DNA from: Actinomycetota bacterium
GTDB lineage: Bacteria; Actinomycetota; Actinomycetes; S36-B12
Assembly: GCA_010029945.1 (NCBI GenBank)
Contig: RGQW01000008.1
Location: forward strand, 1-24,414
Length of the DNA stretch: 24,414 nt
Direction of reading: 5' to 3'
Shown: in pieces, positions 13,694 through 21,125 of the stretch
How the letters are laid out: the number at the start of each line of letters is the position of its first letter
Position numbering within the stretch: the first letter of the stretch is position 1
Program-made: the position numbers and the translations under genes
The notes under the pieces: model-generated
Seen by the model: the letters and a program-made list of their open reading frames with translations, nothing else
What the model was told of the DNA's origin: nothing
The model's database searches: none

Positions 13694-13962
13694 TCAGAAG
13701 TCCAGGCCGGTTTCGCGCGCACCCTCGGCGAGGGCTGCGACACGTCCATGGAACCGGTTTCCTCCGCGGCGGAGGCGAGTGTGTGGCCAGCAACGTCGTC
13801 GACGACCTGAGCCGTCATGTGTCGCGCGGATCGAGTCACGACCAGCCGTGGCCGCTCCGCGGTTCCGGCAACCTTCTTGCGGACTCGAATGTGGCGACGC
13901 TTGCGCCCAACGGCAACTTTGTTGCCGGAGCCCAACTTCACACCGTATGTGCTCGTGCTCAT
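13694..13962 (-). pseudogene. rplR: 50S ribosomal protein L18 (uL18), internal deletion and frameshift
   Basis: L18 carries 5S rRNA into the 50S subunit. Residues 1-65, from ATG 13962, are good L18 (HIRVRKKVAGTAERPRLVV, RSARHMTAQVVDD, TLASA). Then about 40 residues, normally running through ERAKAAG-type helix to VFD, are missing. The authentic end RGGNRFHGRVAALAEGARETGLDF stands two bases out of frame and ends at TGA 13694. The N-terminal frame instead runs to 13627 with unrelated residues, into rpsE. The junction (13761-13775) is a perfect 7-bp inverted repeat around one base. L18 is about 120 residues in Actinobacteria. As L18 is normally needed for growth, an assembly or amplification error is possible; see findings. 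Confidence 0.9.
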
Positions 13963-13964
13963 CG

Positions 13965-14501
13965 CTACTTGCCCGCCTTTCCGGCCTTGCGACGGATGAC
14001 TTCGTTCTCGTACCGAACACCCTTACCCTTGTAGGGCTCCGGCTTGCGCAACTTGCGAATGTTCGCTGCCGTCTCACCGACCAGTTGCTTGTCGATTCCG
14101 GTCACCGAGAAGCGGGTCGGGCTCTCCACGGCGAACGAGATGCCGTCGGGGGCCTTCACCGTGATGGAGTGGCTGAAACCCAGAGCGAACTCCAGATCCT
14201 GACCTTTGGCCGTCACCCGGTACCCGGTACCGACGATCTCGAGGGTCTTGGAGTAGCCCTCTGTCACCCCGGTGACCATGTTGCTCACGAGCGAGCGCGT
14301 CAGGCCGTGGAGCGCCCTCGAAGAACTCTCATCGTTCGGCCGCTGGACAACCAGGCTGCCGTCTTCCTCGGCAACGGTGATGGGATCAGCAACATCGAGA
14401 CTCAAGGATCCCTTAGGCCCGGTAACCGTCACCGATCGACCGTCAATGGATGCCGTGACACCCGAAGGAACGGGGATGGGCATTTTGCCAATACGTGACA
14501 T
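13965..14501 (-). CDS. rplF: 50S ribosomal protein L6 (uL6)
   Basis: L6 lies near the GTPase-factor binding site of the 50S subunit. From ATG 14501 it has 178 residues in two L6 domains: MSRIGKMPIPVPSGVT, VTGPKGSLSLDV, TRSLVSNMVTGVTEGYSKTLEIVGTGYRV, and the C-terminal NIRKLRKPEPYKGKGVRYENEVIRRKAGK. The chosen start gives MSRIGK, the family norm; GGGAGG lies five to six bases upstream. It follows rpsH by 11 bases and rplR starts two bases after its stop. Confidence 0.98.
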   Translation of the reverse strand: MSRIGKMPIPVPSGVTASIDGRSVTVTGPKGSLSLDVADPITVAEEDGSLVVQRPNDESSSRALHGLTRSLVSNMVTGVTEGYSKTLEIVGTGYRVTAKGQDLEFALGFSHSITVKAPDGISFAVESPTRFSVTGIDKQLVGETAANIRKLRKPEPYKGKGVRYENEVIRRKAGKAGK

Positions 14502-14512
14502 GACGCTCCTCC

Positions 14513-14911
14513 CTACCAAACGTAGGCGAGGACTTCCCCACCTACGCCCTTCTTCGAAGCCTGCCGGTCCGTCAGCAATCCGTTCGACGTCGACAAAATG
14601 GCGATGCCGAGCCCACCGAGAACCCGGGGCAACGACGTGCTCTTGGCGTACACGCGCAATCCGGGCTTCGAGACACGGCGCAAGCCCGCGATCGACCTCT
14701 CGCGTGAGGGGCCGTACTTGAGCTGCAAGGTGAGTGTCTTACCGACTTCAGCGTCCGCCACGTCGTAGCCGGCGATGTAACCCTCCGACTTCAGAATCTC
14801 AGCGATATTCGCCTTGATCTTGGAGTGCGGCATCGCCACGTCCTCGTGGTACGCCGAATTGGCGTTGCGCAGACGTGCAAGCATGTCCGCGATCGGGTCT
14901 GTCATTGTCAT
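14513..14911 (-). CDS. rpsH: 30S ribosomal protein S8 (uS8)
   Basis: S8 binds the central domain of 16S rRNA and, in E. coli, represses the spc operon. The 132-residue product has MTDPIADMLARLRNAN near the start, RRVSKPGLRVY, and the end GLLTDRQASKKGVGGEVLAYVW, so the whole protein is present. Two closely spaced ATGs exist (14911 and 14905); I cannot tell them apart, and the longer is given. It follows rpsN by 59 bases. Confidence 0.98.
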   Translation of the reverse strand: MTMTDPIADMLARLRNANSAYHEDVAMPHSKIKANIAEILKSEGYIAGYDVADAEVGKTLTLQLKYGPSRERSIAGLRRVSKPGLRVYAKSTSLPRVLGGLGIAILSTSNGLLTDRQASKKGVGGEVLAYVW

Positions 14912-14970
14912 GGCCTACCGGCCTTCCTCGCCGTGGTTTCCCCTGCTCTCGCTGAGGACCTGCGGCGTCG

Positions 14971-15156
14971 TTACCAACTGCTCTTCGTGACTCCGGGTAG
15001 CTCGCCCGCGTGGGCCATCTCGCGAAGGCACACGCGGCACAAGCCGAACTTGCGGTACACCGAGTGCGGGCGACCACACTTGGTGCAGCGGGTGTACGCC
15101 CGCACCTTGAACTTGGGGGTCTTGCGCTGCTTTTCGATCAACGCCTTCTTCGCCAT
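14971..15156 (-). CDS. rpsN: 30S ribosomal protein S14, zinc-binding type (uS14)
   Basis: S14 is a small head protein of the 30S subunit. At 61 residues this is the short zinc type: Cys24, Cys27, Cys40 and Cys43 form CxxC...CxxC (TRCTKCGRP and GLCRVCLRE), and it ends ELPGVTKSSW. A strong AAGGAGG precedes the start. It begins three bases after rplE, the normal place; the zinc-free longer S14 of other operons is not seen here. Confidence 0.98.
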   Translation of the reverse strand: MAKKALIEKQRKTPKFKVRAYTRCTKCGRPHSVYRKFGLCRVCLREMAHAGELPGVTKSSW

Positions 15157-15159
15157 GGC

Positions 15160-15717
15160 CTACGCCTCCTTGAACGGGAAGCCCAGCAGCCGAAGCAGCG
15201 CGCGCCCCTCGTCGTCATTGGTTGCGGTGGTCACGACGGTGATGTCCATGCCCCGCGTGCGGTCGATCTTGTCCTGGTCGATTTCGTGGAAAACCGATTG
15301 CTCGCTCAAACCGAATGTGTAGTTGCCATTCCCGTCAAACTGCTTGGGTGACAGTCCACGGAAGTCACGAATTCGCGGGAGAGCGATCGACAGGAGACGG
15401 TCGAGGAATTCCCACATGCGATCCCCACGCAACGTAACGTGAGCACCGATCGGCTGACCCTCACGCAATTTGAACTGAGCGATCGATTTGCGTGCCTTCG
15501 TGATCTGCGGCTTCTGACCGGTGATCTCCGTGAGGTCTCGGATGGCACCCTCGATCAACTTTGAGTCCCGTGCGGCTTCACCGACGCCCATGTTCACGAC
15601 GACCTTGGTGACCGTGGGGACCTGCATGATGTTCGAGTAACCGAATTCGCTTTGCAGACCCGGAACGATCTCTTCGCGGTAGCGCGCCTTCAGTCGCGCC
15701 TTGGTTTCGGTGGCCAT
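15160..15717 (-). CDS. rplE: 50S ribosomal protein L5 (uL5)
   Basis: L5 binds 5S rRNA and contacts P-site tRNA, so it is a partner of the damaged L18 in the 5S complex. The protein (185 residues from ATG 15717) shows RLKARYREEIVPGL, VVVNMGVGEA, KPQITKARKSIAQFKLREGQPIG, VTLRGDRMWEFLDRL, RDFRGL and ENDYTFGLSE-like GNYTFGLSEQ, with a complete C-terminus. The ATG overlaps the rplX TGA (TGATG); a GTG three bases upstream would add one residue. Confidence 0.97.
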   Translation of the reverse strand: MATETKARLKARYREEIVPGLQSEFGYSNIMQVPTVTKVVVNMGVGEAARDSKLIEGAIRDLTEITGQKPQITKARKSIAQFKLREGQPIGAHVTLRGDRMWEFLDRLLSIALPRIRDFRGLSPKQFDGNGNYTFGLSEQSVFHEIDQDKIDRTRGMDITVVTTATNDDEGRALLRLLGFPFKEA

Positions 15718-16079
15718 CACAGATCCTTCCCTGTGCGCTTGGAGATCCGCACGCTGCGCTCCGACTCGTAGGTGGAGCCGTCTGGGCGACGCTTCTCAAC
15801 CTTTTCCTTGCGGTACCCGATGCGGGTAGGTCGGCCGTCTTCCGGATCGACAACCATGACGTTGGAGACATGAACTGGTGCCTCAGTCGTCACGATGCCG
15901 CCGGTCTTCGCGCCGCGGGCGTTTTGGCCCACGCGCGTGTGCTTCTTGATCCGGTTGACACCTTCGACGATCACCCGGTCAGAATCCGGATACACCTCGA
16001 TGACCTTGCCGGTGAGTCCGCGATCCTTGCCCGAAATTACCTGGACAGTGTCGCCTTTACGAACGTGGAGTTTGCTCAT
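15717..16079 (-). CDS. rplX: 50S ribosomal protein L24 (uL24)
   Basis: L24 starts assembly of the 50S subunit. The 120-residue protein has the KOW motif near its start (KGDTVQVISGKDRGLTGKVIEV), then VIVEGVNRIKKHTR and APVHVSNVMVVDPEDGRPTRIGYR. It is about 15 residues longer than the E. coli protein because of a basic C-terminal tail. Its stop overlaps the rplE start by one base, and it starts two bases after rplN. Confidence 0.98.
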   Translation of the reverse strand: MSKLHVRKGDTVQVISGKDRGLTGKVIEVYPDSDRVIVEGVNRIKKHTRVGQNARGAKTGGIVTTEAPVHVSNVMVVDPEDGRPTRIGYRKEKVEKRRPDGSTYESERSVRISKRTGKDL

Positions 16080-16081
16080 GG

Positions 16082-16450
16082 CTACAGCACCTCCGGGGCG
16101 AGAGAGATGATCTTCATGAACTTCTTGTCGCGCAGCTCCCGGCCGACCGGCCCGAAGATGCGCGTTCCGCGAGGCTCGTTCTCACCCTTGAGAATCACCG
16201 CAGCGTTCTCGTCGAAGCGAATGTACGACCCGTCCGGGCGGCGGCGCTCTTTCCTGGTGCGGACGATGACGGCCTTGACGACCTCGCCCTTCTTGATTCC
16301 GCCGCCGGGGATGGCGTCCTTGACGGTGGCGACGATGACGTCTCCGACCCCTGCGTAACGTCGTCCTGAGCCACCGAGTACCCGGATGCACAAGATCTCC
16401 TTGGCACCGGTGTTATCGGCGACTCGCAATCGCGACTCTTGCTGGATCAC
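16082..16450 (-). CDS. rplN: 50S ribosomal protein L14 (uL14)
   Basis: L14 is at the subunit interface (bridge to 16S rRNA). The 122-residue product has the exact family length and sequence style: MIQQESRLRVADNTGAKEILCIRVLGG, KDAIPGGGIKKGEVVKAVIVR, NAAVILKGENEPRGTRIFGPVGRELR and the end IISLAPEVL. It starts with GTG and AGGAG lies seven bases before it. A 79-base gap separates it from rpsQ, a typical break between the S10 and spc clusters, although no promoter is evident. Confidence 0.98.
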   Translation of the reverse strand: MIQQESRLRVADNTGAKEILCIRVLGGSGRRYAGVGDVIVATVKDAIPGGGIKKGEVVKAVIVRTRKERRRPDGSYIRFDENAAVILKGENEPRGTRIFGPVGRELRDKKFMKIISLAPEVL

Positions 16451-16529
16451 TGCTTCTCTCCTGATCGTCTGCCGGTTCTCTGTTCGAGCCTGGCGGAACC
16501 CCTCCGACTGCTGTCTGCGGCCGGCTTGT

Positions 16530-16802
16530 CTACTTGGCCTTCTCCAAAACCTCGACCACGCGCCACCGCTTCGTGGCCGACATCGGTCGCGTCTCCATGA
16601 GCAGGACGCGGTCCCCTACACCCGCGGAGTTCTGCTCGTCGTGCGCCTTCAACTTGCTGGTGCGACGAACGACCTTGCCGTACAGCGGGTGCTTGAAGCG
16701 GTCCTCGACGGCGACGACAACGGTCTTGTTCATTTTGTCGCTCACGACGAGGCCTTCGCGAACCTTGCGGTATCCCCGGGCTTGCGTTTGCGTGGCGCTC
16801 AT
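16530..16802 (-). CDS. rpsQ: 30S ribosomal protein S17 (uS17)
   Basis: S17 is a primary 16S rRNA-binding protein of the 30S body. The 90-residue protein is an OB fold with VREGLVVSDKMNKTVVVAVEDRFKHPLYGK, SKLKAHDEQN and VGDRVLLMETRPMSATKRWRVVEVLEKAK. Its ATG overlaps the rpmC stop by four bases (ATGA), so the two are translationally coupled. It ends the S10 cluster. Confidence 0.98.
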   Translation of the reverse strand: MSATQTQARGYRKVREGLVVSDKMNKTVVVAVEDRFKHPLYGKVVRRTSKLKAHDEQNSAGVGDRVLLMETRPMSATKRWRVVEVLEKAK

Positions 16803-17059
16803 GCGGCACCCTCCTCGCCGTCACCGGCATCGTCTGTTATCTCGAGCATGGGAGTGATTCCGAGTTCCCGCTCCCGCATGATCGTGTAGATGCGAGCGAT
16901 GTCCTTGCGGACGGCGCGAAGACGGCCATGACTCTCCAACTGACCAGTAGCACCCTGGAATCGAAGGTTGAAGAGTTCTTCCTTCGACTCGCGAAGCTTG
17001 GTCACGAGCTCTTCTTGCGTCAGGTTGCGCAGCTCACCTGCTGCTGTACCCACTGCCAT
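16799..17059 (-). CDS. rpmC: 50S ribosomal protein L29 (uL29)
   Basis: L29 lies at the exit tunnel and forms part of the docking site for trigger factor and SRP. The core is present: LRNLTQEELVTKLRESKEELFNLRFQGATGQLESHGRLRAVRKDIARIYTI, followed by an about 18-residue acidic tail. The 86-residue length is longer than the E. coli form (63), as is usual for Actinobacteria. Its ATG overlaps the rplP stop by one base. Confidence 0.98.
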   Translation of the reverse strand: MAVGTAAGELRNLTQEELVTKLRESKEELFNLRFQGATGQLESHGRLRAVRKDIARIYTIMRERELGITPMLEITDDAGDGEEGAA

Positions 17060-17481
17060 TAGTCCTCACCTGCTTCATCGCGTCGGATGATCCGACACTT
17101 CATCGGAAGTTTGTGCACCGCCCGCATGAGCGCCTCGTGCGCCAATGCTTCGTCCGGATAGGACAACTCGAACATGACGCGTCCTGGCTTGACGTTGGCT
17201 ACCCACCACTCAGGGGATCCCTTTCCGGATCCCATGCGAGTCTCCGCTGGCTTCTTGGTCAACGGACGGTCCGGGTAGATGTTGATCCACACCTGACCAC
17301 CACGCTTGACGTGACGGGTGATCGCAATACGGGCCGCCTCGATCTGCCGGTTCGTTACGTAGGCCGGTTCGAGAGCTTGAATGCCGTAGGTACCGAAGGT
17401 GACGCGCGTGCCACCCTTAGCGGCACCCGACCGCTTGGGGTGGTGCTGCTTACGGTGCTTAACCCTTCGAGGTATCAACAT
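17059..17481 (-). CDS. rplP: 50S ribosomal protein L16 (uL16)
   Basis: L16 shapes the A-site cleft of the 50S subunit. The 140-residue protein is typical: MLIPRRVKHRKQHHPKRSG, GTRVTFGTYGIQALEPAYVTNRQIEAARIAITR, GGQVWINIYPDRPLTKKPAETRMGSGKG and PGRVMFELSY. It starts two bases after the rpsC stop and overlaps rpmC by one base. Confidence 0.98.
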   Translation of the reverse strand: MLIPRRVKHRKQHHPKRSGAAKGGTRVTFGTYGIQALEPAYVTNRQIEAARIAITRHVKRGGQVWINIYPDRPLTKKPAETRMGSGKGSPEWWVANVKPGRVMFELSYPDEALAHEALMRAVHKLPMKCRIIRRDEAGED

Positions 17482-17483
17482 GA

Positions 17484-18311
17484 TCAGCCCTCCTGTCCTG
17501 CGGGCGCTGCTTCCGCCGGTGCCGCTGACTCATCGGTAGCCGTGGCCTCTGCCGGTGCTTCTGCGTTGGCGGGTGCTTCCTCGTCCCGACGACCTCGTCG
17601 CGGCCGCTCCGGTCGTGAGCGCTGGCCACTCAAACGAGCTGCCGCGGCGGCGGCTTCCCTCTCTGCCCGTGAGCCAAGCGCTTCACCCTTGTAGATCCAG
17701 ACCTTGACGCCAATGCGACCGAACGTCGTCCGGGCCTCGTAGAAGCCGTAGTCGATATCGGCGCGCAGCGTGTGCAACGGAACGCGTCCCTCGCGATAGA
17801 ACTCGGTACGCGACATTTCCGCACCGCCCAAACGGCCGGAGACCTGAACACGGATGCCCTTGGCTCCCGCCTTCATCGCACTTTGCATCCCCTTGCGCAT
17901 CGCGCGCCGGAAGGACACTCGGCTCGACAGCTGCTCAGCAATGCCCTGGGCAACCAACTGGGCCTCGATCTCGGGGTTCTTCACCTCGAGAATGTTCAAC
18001 TGCACCTGCTTGCCCGTCAGCTTCTCGAGATCGCCGCGGATCCTGTCCGCTTCGGCGCCGCGACGACCGATGACGATGCCCGGGCGCGCGGTATGGATAT
18101 CCACCCGGACTCGCTCCCGGGTCCGCTCGATCTCGACCTTGGCGATTCCAGCTCGCTCCATGCCCTGACTCAGCAGCTTGCGAATCTTCACGTCCTCTTC
18201 GACGTAGTCGCGGTAGCGCTGACCCTTCTTGACATCGTCGGCGAACCAACGAGAGGTAAAGTCTGTGGTCACGCCCAGCCGGAAGCCGTGCGGGTTGACT
18301 TTCTGTCCCAC
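17484..18311 (-). CDS. rpsC: 30S ribosomal protein S3 (uS3) with extended C-terminus
   Basis: S3 is in the 30S head at the mRNA entry, where it helps mRNA unwinding. The 275-residue protein begins MGQKVNPHGFRLGV, has the KH domain (RPGIVIGRRGAEADRIRGDL) and the C-terminal domain GRLGGAEMSRTEFYREGRVPLHTLRADIDYGFYEA and YKGE. The final about 50 residues are arginine-rich and then acidic/alanine-rich and are presumably disordered; the E. coli protein stops at 233 residues. GTG start, very close to the rplV stop. Confidence 0.98.
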   Translation of the reverse strand: MGQKVNPHGFRLGVTTDFTSRWFADDVKKGQRYRDYVEEDVKIRKLLSQGMERAGIAKVEIERTRERVRVDIHTARPGIVIGRRGAEADRIRGDLEKLTGKQVQLNILEVKNPEIEAQLVAQGIAEQLSSRVSFRRAMRKGMQSAMKAGAKGIRVQVSGRLGGAEMSRTEFYREGRVPLHTLRADIDYGFYEARTTFGRIGVKVWIYKGEALGSRAEREAAAAAARLSGQRSRPERPRRGRRDEEAPANAEAPAEATATDESAAPAEAAPAGQEG

Positions 18312-18313
18312 GA

Positions 18314-18931
18314 TCAGCCCTCTTCCTTCTTGGCGGTCGTCTTCTTCGTAGTCGACTTCTTGGCGGTCGACTTCTTCGTAGTGCTCTTCTCAGTGGACTT
18401 CTTCGCGGTCGACTTCTTCGCAGCGCTCTTCTCGGTCGTCTTCTTCGTAGTCGACTTCTTCGCGGTGCTCGTGTCCGAGGTCTTCTTCTCGGTCGTCTTC
18501 TTCTCGGTCGCCTTCTTCTCGGCGGATTCGTCGGCCGTCTTGGGTGCCGGAGGTGTCGCCGCCTTAGCCTTCGCCGGGCGGACATCCTGCTCAATAACGA
18601 CGCCATCAGAAACAACGACGGTGATGTGGCTGGTCCGCTTGCCGACTCGGTAGGCGCGTCCTTGCGCGCGCGGGCGAATGCGCTTGAGCGTGGGGCCCTC
18701 GTCCACAAAAGCCTGGGCAATCACCAGGTCGCGGGCTTGCATGCCGTGGTTGTTCGTGGCGTTGGCAATCGCACTCGCGAGCACTTTGCCCACCGGTTCA
18801 CTCGCAGCCTGTGGAGCGAACCGCAGCACGTCTTGCGCGTCTCCCGCCTGCATCCCACGGATGAGGTCGATGACGCGCCGTGCCTTCATGGGCGTGACGC
18901 GGACGTACCGCGCTTGGGCCCTGGCTTCCAT
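18314..18931 (-). CDS. rplV: 50S ribosomal protein L22 (uL22) with long basic tail
   Basis: L22 lines the peptide exit tunnel with a beta hairpin. Residues 1-118 are ordinary L22: ARAQARYVRVTPMKARRVIDLIRG, ATNNHGM, FVDEGPTLKRIRPRAQGRAYRV and the final SHITVVV strand. The remaining about 85 residues form a low-complexity Lys/Thr/Ser/Ala tail (from about residue 120, dense from 138 to 201). Such tails exist in other Actinobacteria but this one is long. Ordinary L22 is about 110-120 residues. It is 55 bases after rpsS. Confidence 0.98.
   Translation of the reverse strand: MEARAQARYVRVTPMKARRVIDLIRGMQAGDAQDVLRFAPQAASEPVGKVLASAIANATNNHGMQARDLVIAQAFVDEGPTLKRIRPRAQGRAYRVGKRTSHITVVVSDGVVIEQDVRPAKAKAATPPAPKTADESAEKKATEKKTTEKKTSDTSTAKKSTTKKTTEKSAAKKSTAKKSTEKSTTKKSTAKKSTTKKTTAKKEEG
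18317..18520 (-). repeat. Low-complexity Lys/Thr/Ser-coding repeat in rplV
   Basis: Imperfect short repeats (units of roughly 9-18 bases coding for AKKS, TKKT, EKS and similar) encode residues 138-205 of L22. On the plus strand they appear as repeated cttcttcgtagtcgac-like words. Expected to be slippage-prone, so the exact length may vary between strains or assemblies. It is not a mobile element or CRISPR, as it stays in frame within a gene. Confidence 0.75.
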
Positions 18932-18986
18932 TGCTTTCCCCTTGCTCGCTCGTCGTGACTAGTAGTTGGTTTGGTGTGCTGGCGAC

Positions 18987-19268
18987 CTATTGACGCCTGG
19001 ACTTGCGGTCGTCTTTCACGTGTCCCTTGAACGTCCGCGTGGGTGCAAACTCACCGAGCTTGTGTCCCACCATGTTCTCGCTGACGAACACGGGAACGTG
19101 CTTGCGCCCGTCGTGGACGGCGATCGTGTGTCCGAGCATGGCCGGCACGATCATGGAGCGGCGCGACCACGTCTTGATCACGTTCTTGGAACCGGACTCG
19201 TTCTGCGCGTCCACCTTCTTGATGAGGTGGTCGTCGACGAATGGACCCTTCTTCAGGCTGCGTGGCAT
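18987..19268 (-). CDS. rpsS: 30S ribosomal protein S19 (uS19)
   Basis: S19 forms a complex with S13 in the 30S head and bridges to the 50S subunit. The 93-residue product has the exact family length and MPRSLKKGPFVDDHLIKKV, TWSRRSMIVPAMLGHTIAVHDGRKHVPVFVSENMVGHKLGEFAPTR-like segments (given here only in part) and a basic C-terminus. It starts 11 bases before the window coordinate of the rplB stop. Confidence 0.98.
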   Translation of the reverse strand: MPRSLKKGPFVDDHLIKKVDAQNESGSKNVIKTWSRRSMIVPAMLGHTIAVHDGRKHVPVFVSENMVGHKLGEFAPTRTFKGHVKDDRKSRRQ

Positions 19269-19279
19269 CTGTTGATCCC

Positions 19280-20116
19280 CTAGCGCTTCTTGCCGGTCTT
19301 GCGGCGGCGGACGATGAACTTGTCGCTGGCCTTCTTGGCCTTGCGAGTGCGGCCCTCAGGGCGACCCTTGGGATTGACGGGGTGACGGCCGCCGGAGGTC
19401 TTTCCTTCTCCACCGCCGTGTGGGTGGTCGACCGGGTTCATGGCCACACCACGAACGGTCGGGCGCTTGCCCTTCCATCGCATGCGGCCGGCCTTGCCCC
19501 AGTTGATGTTCGACTGCTCGGCATTGCCGACCTCGCCCACCGTTGCACGAGAACGCAGGTCAACGTTGCGAATCTCACCCGACGGCATACGCAACTGCGC
19601 GTAGGGGCCGTCCTTCGCGACCAACTGCACGCTGGCGCCGGCCGATCGAGCGATCTTGGCTCCCCCACCCGGCTTGATCTCCACTGCGTGGATAACGGTT
19701 CCCACCGGAATGTTGCGCAGGGGCAGGTTGTTGCCGGGCTTGATGTCAGCACTGGGACCAGTCTCGACGCGGTCACCTTGCTTCAACTTCTCCGGAGCGA
19801 TGATGTAGCGCTTCTCACCGTCGGCGAAGTGCAACAGAGCGATGCGAGCGGTGCGGTTGGGGTCGTATTCGATATGAGCGACCTTGGCGGGAACGCCGTC
19901 CTTGTCCGCCCTTTTGAAATCGATGAGTCGGTAGGCGCGCTTATGGCCGCCGCCCTTGTGCCTGGTCGTGATCTTTCCTGAGTTGTTTCGACCGCCGGAC
20001 TTCGACAGTGGCCGCAGCAGAGACTTCTCGGGTTCTGACCGCGTGACCTCGACGAAATCGGCAACGCTCGAGCCGCGACGACCGGGGGTCGTGGGCTTGT
20101 ATCTACGGATTGCCAT
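19280..20116 (-). CDS. rplB: 50S ribosomal protein L2 (uL2)
   Basis: L2 is a core 50S protein needed for subunit joining and peptidyl-transferase activity. The 278-residue protein has the usual length. It opens with MAIRRYKPTTPGRR, then GGRNNSGKITTRHKGGGHK, YDPNRTARIALLHF, the KRYIIAPE segment and the conserved MNPVDHPHGGGEGK loop that carries the histidine linked to peptidyl transfer (within 220-235). AAGGA lies upstream. It is 38 bases after rplW. Confidence 0.98.
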   Translation of the reverse strand: MAIRRYKPTTPGRRGSSVADFVEVTRSEPEKSLLRPLSKSGGRNNSGKITTRHKGGGHKRAYRLIDFKRADKDGVPAKVAHIEYDPNRTARIALLHFADGEKRYIIAPEKLKQGDRVETGPSADIKPGNNLPLRNIPVGTVIHAVEIKPGGGAKIARSAGASVQLVAKDGPYAQLRMPSGEIRNVDLRSRATVGEVGNAEQSNINWGKAGRMRWKGKRPTVRGVAMNPVDHPHGGGEGKTSGGRHPVNPKGRPEGRTRKAKKASDKFIVRRRKTGKKR

Positions 20117-20154
20117 GGTGTGTCCGTTCCTTCTATCTCGTCAATTCACGCCGG

Positions 20155-20454
20155 TCAGGAGACCGGTCCTCCGAAGATGTCGATGCGGTCGCCGGCGGCA
20201 ACAGTGACGATCGCGCGCTTTGTCGCTGCACGACGCCCCCACCCGTACCGGGTACGCACCCGCTTACCTTCGCGGTTGTTGGTATTCACGCCGGTCACCT
20301 TCACACCGAACACCTGCTCGACCGCAAGCTTGATCTGAGTCTTGTTGGCGTCCGGGGCAACGATGAACGTGTACTTGTTCTCATCGAGCAAGCCGTAACT
20401 CTTCTCCGAGACAACGGGAGAGATGAGTACGTCTCTGGGGTCGGCGATCCTCAT
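20155..20454 (-). CDS. rplW: 50S ribosomal protein L23 (uL23)
   Basis: L23 is at the tunnel exit and is the main docking point for trigger factor and SRP. From ATG 20454 it has 99 residues: DPRDVLISPVVSEKSYGLLDENKYTF, NKTQIKLAVEQVFGVKV and NREGKRVRTRYGWGRRAATKRAIVTVAAGD. The open frame extends upstream 60 codons within rplD, but the internal ATG overlaps the rplD stop (ATGA) and gives the normal start. Confidence 0.98.
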   Translation of the reverse strand: MRIADPRDVLISPVVSEKSYGLLDENKYTFIVAPDANKTQIKLAVEQVFGVKVTGVNTNNREGKRVRTRYGWGRRAATKRAIVTVAAGDRIDIFGGPVS

Positions 20455-21125
20455 GCGCCCACCTCGCTTTCCGATGCGACGGCCTTGGCGCCCTTGCCGG
20501 ATGCCGGTCCTGAGACGAAGACGTCGAAAGCCGCTTGGGTAAAGACGACACGGTCGTTCACGAGGACGTCGTAGGTGTTCAACTGATCGGGTGCGACCAC
20601 CATGACCTCCGGCAGGTTGCGAAGACTCAGCCACGATGCCTCTTCGTCACGTGTGACGACGGCCAAGCAGCCACCGTCAACCCCGACTGCGGCGAGCGCT
20701 GCCACCGCAGCCTTCGTGGACGGGATGTCCTCCGAGGCAAAGGTCGTGACCACGTGCACGCGTCCGTCCCTGGCTCGATCGGACAGAGCGCCACGAAGGG
20801 CAGCCGTTTTCATCTTCTTGGGAGTGCGTTGGGAGTAGTCGCGAGGGGTTGGCCCGTGCACGGTGCCGCCGCCGGCGAACTGCGGTGCCCGGATCGACCC
20901 TTGACGGGCACGGCCGGTTCCCTTCTGCTTGTACGGCTTGCGTCCACCACCGCGGACCTCGGCCCGCGTCTTGGTGTCGTGGGATCCCTGTCGGGCTGCA
21001 GCAAGCTGGGCGACGACCACCTGGTGGATCAGGGGGACGTTGACCTGAACGTCGAAGACCTCCGCGGGGAGATCGACCGAGCCCGACTTCTTGCCTGCCG
21101 GGTCGAGAACATCTACCGACGTCAT
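20451..21125 (-). CDS. rplD: 50S ribosomal protein L4 (uL4)
   Basis: L4 reaches into the exit tunnel and, in E. coli, represses the S10 operon. The 224-residue protein has the long loop with RAEVRGGGRKPYKQKGTGRARQGS, the FAGGGTVHGPTPRDYSQRTPKKMKTAALRGALS segment and a complete C-terminal Rossmann-like domain with LNTYDVLVNDRVVFT. It overlaps both neighbours by four bases (ATGA), with rplC before it and rplW after it, so all three are coupled. Confidence 0.98.
   Translation of the reverse strand: MTSVDVLDPAGKKSGSVDLPAEVFDVQVNVPLIHQVVVAQLAAARQGSHDTKTRAEVRGGGRKPYKQKGTGRARQGSIRAPQFAGGGTVHGPTPRDYSQRTPKKMKTAALRGALSDRARDGRVHVVTTFASEDIPSTKAAVAALAAVGVDGGCLAVVTRDEEASWLSLRNLPEVMVVAPDQLNTYDVLVNDRVVFTQAAFDVFVSGPASGKGAKAVASESEVGA

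Noticed and set aside
13668..13793. 42-codon N-terminal extension of rpsE
   Set aside because: It reads through the damaged rplR end out of frame and has no S5 likeness; ATG 13667 has a good GAGGA site.
18317..18520. Repeated short words as a CRISPR array or tandem-repeat element
   Set aside because: Units are short, imperfect and in frame with L22, with no spacers; it codes a Lys/Thr-rich tail.
20455..20634. 60-codon extension of rplW into rplD
   Set aside because: The ATGA overlap at 20451-20454 gives the family-standard L23 start; the extension is only another frame of rplD.
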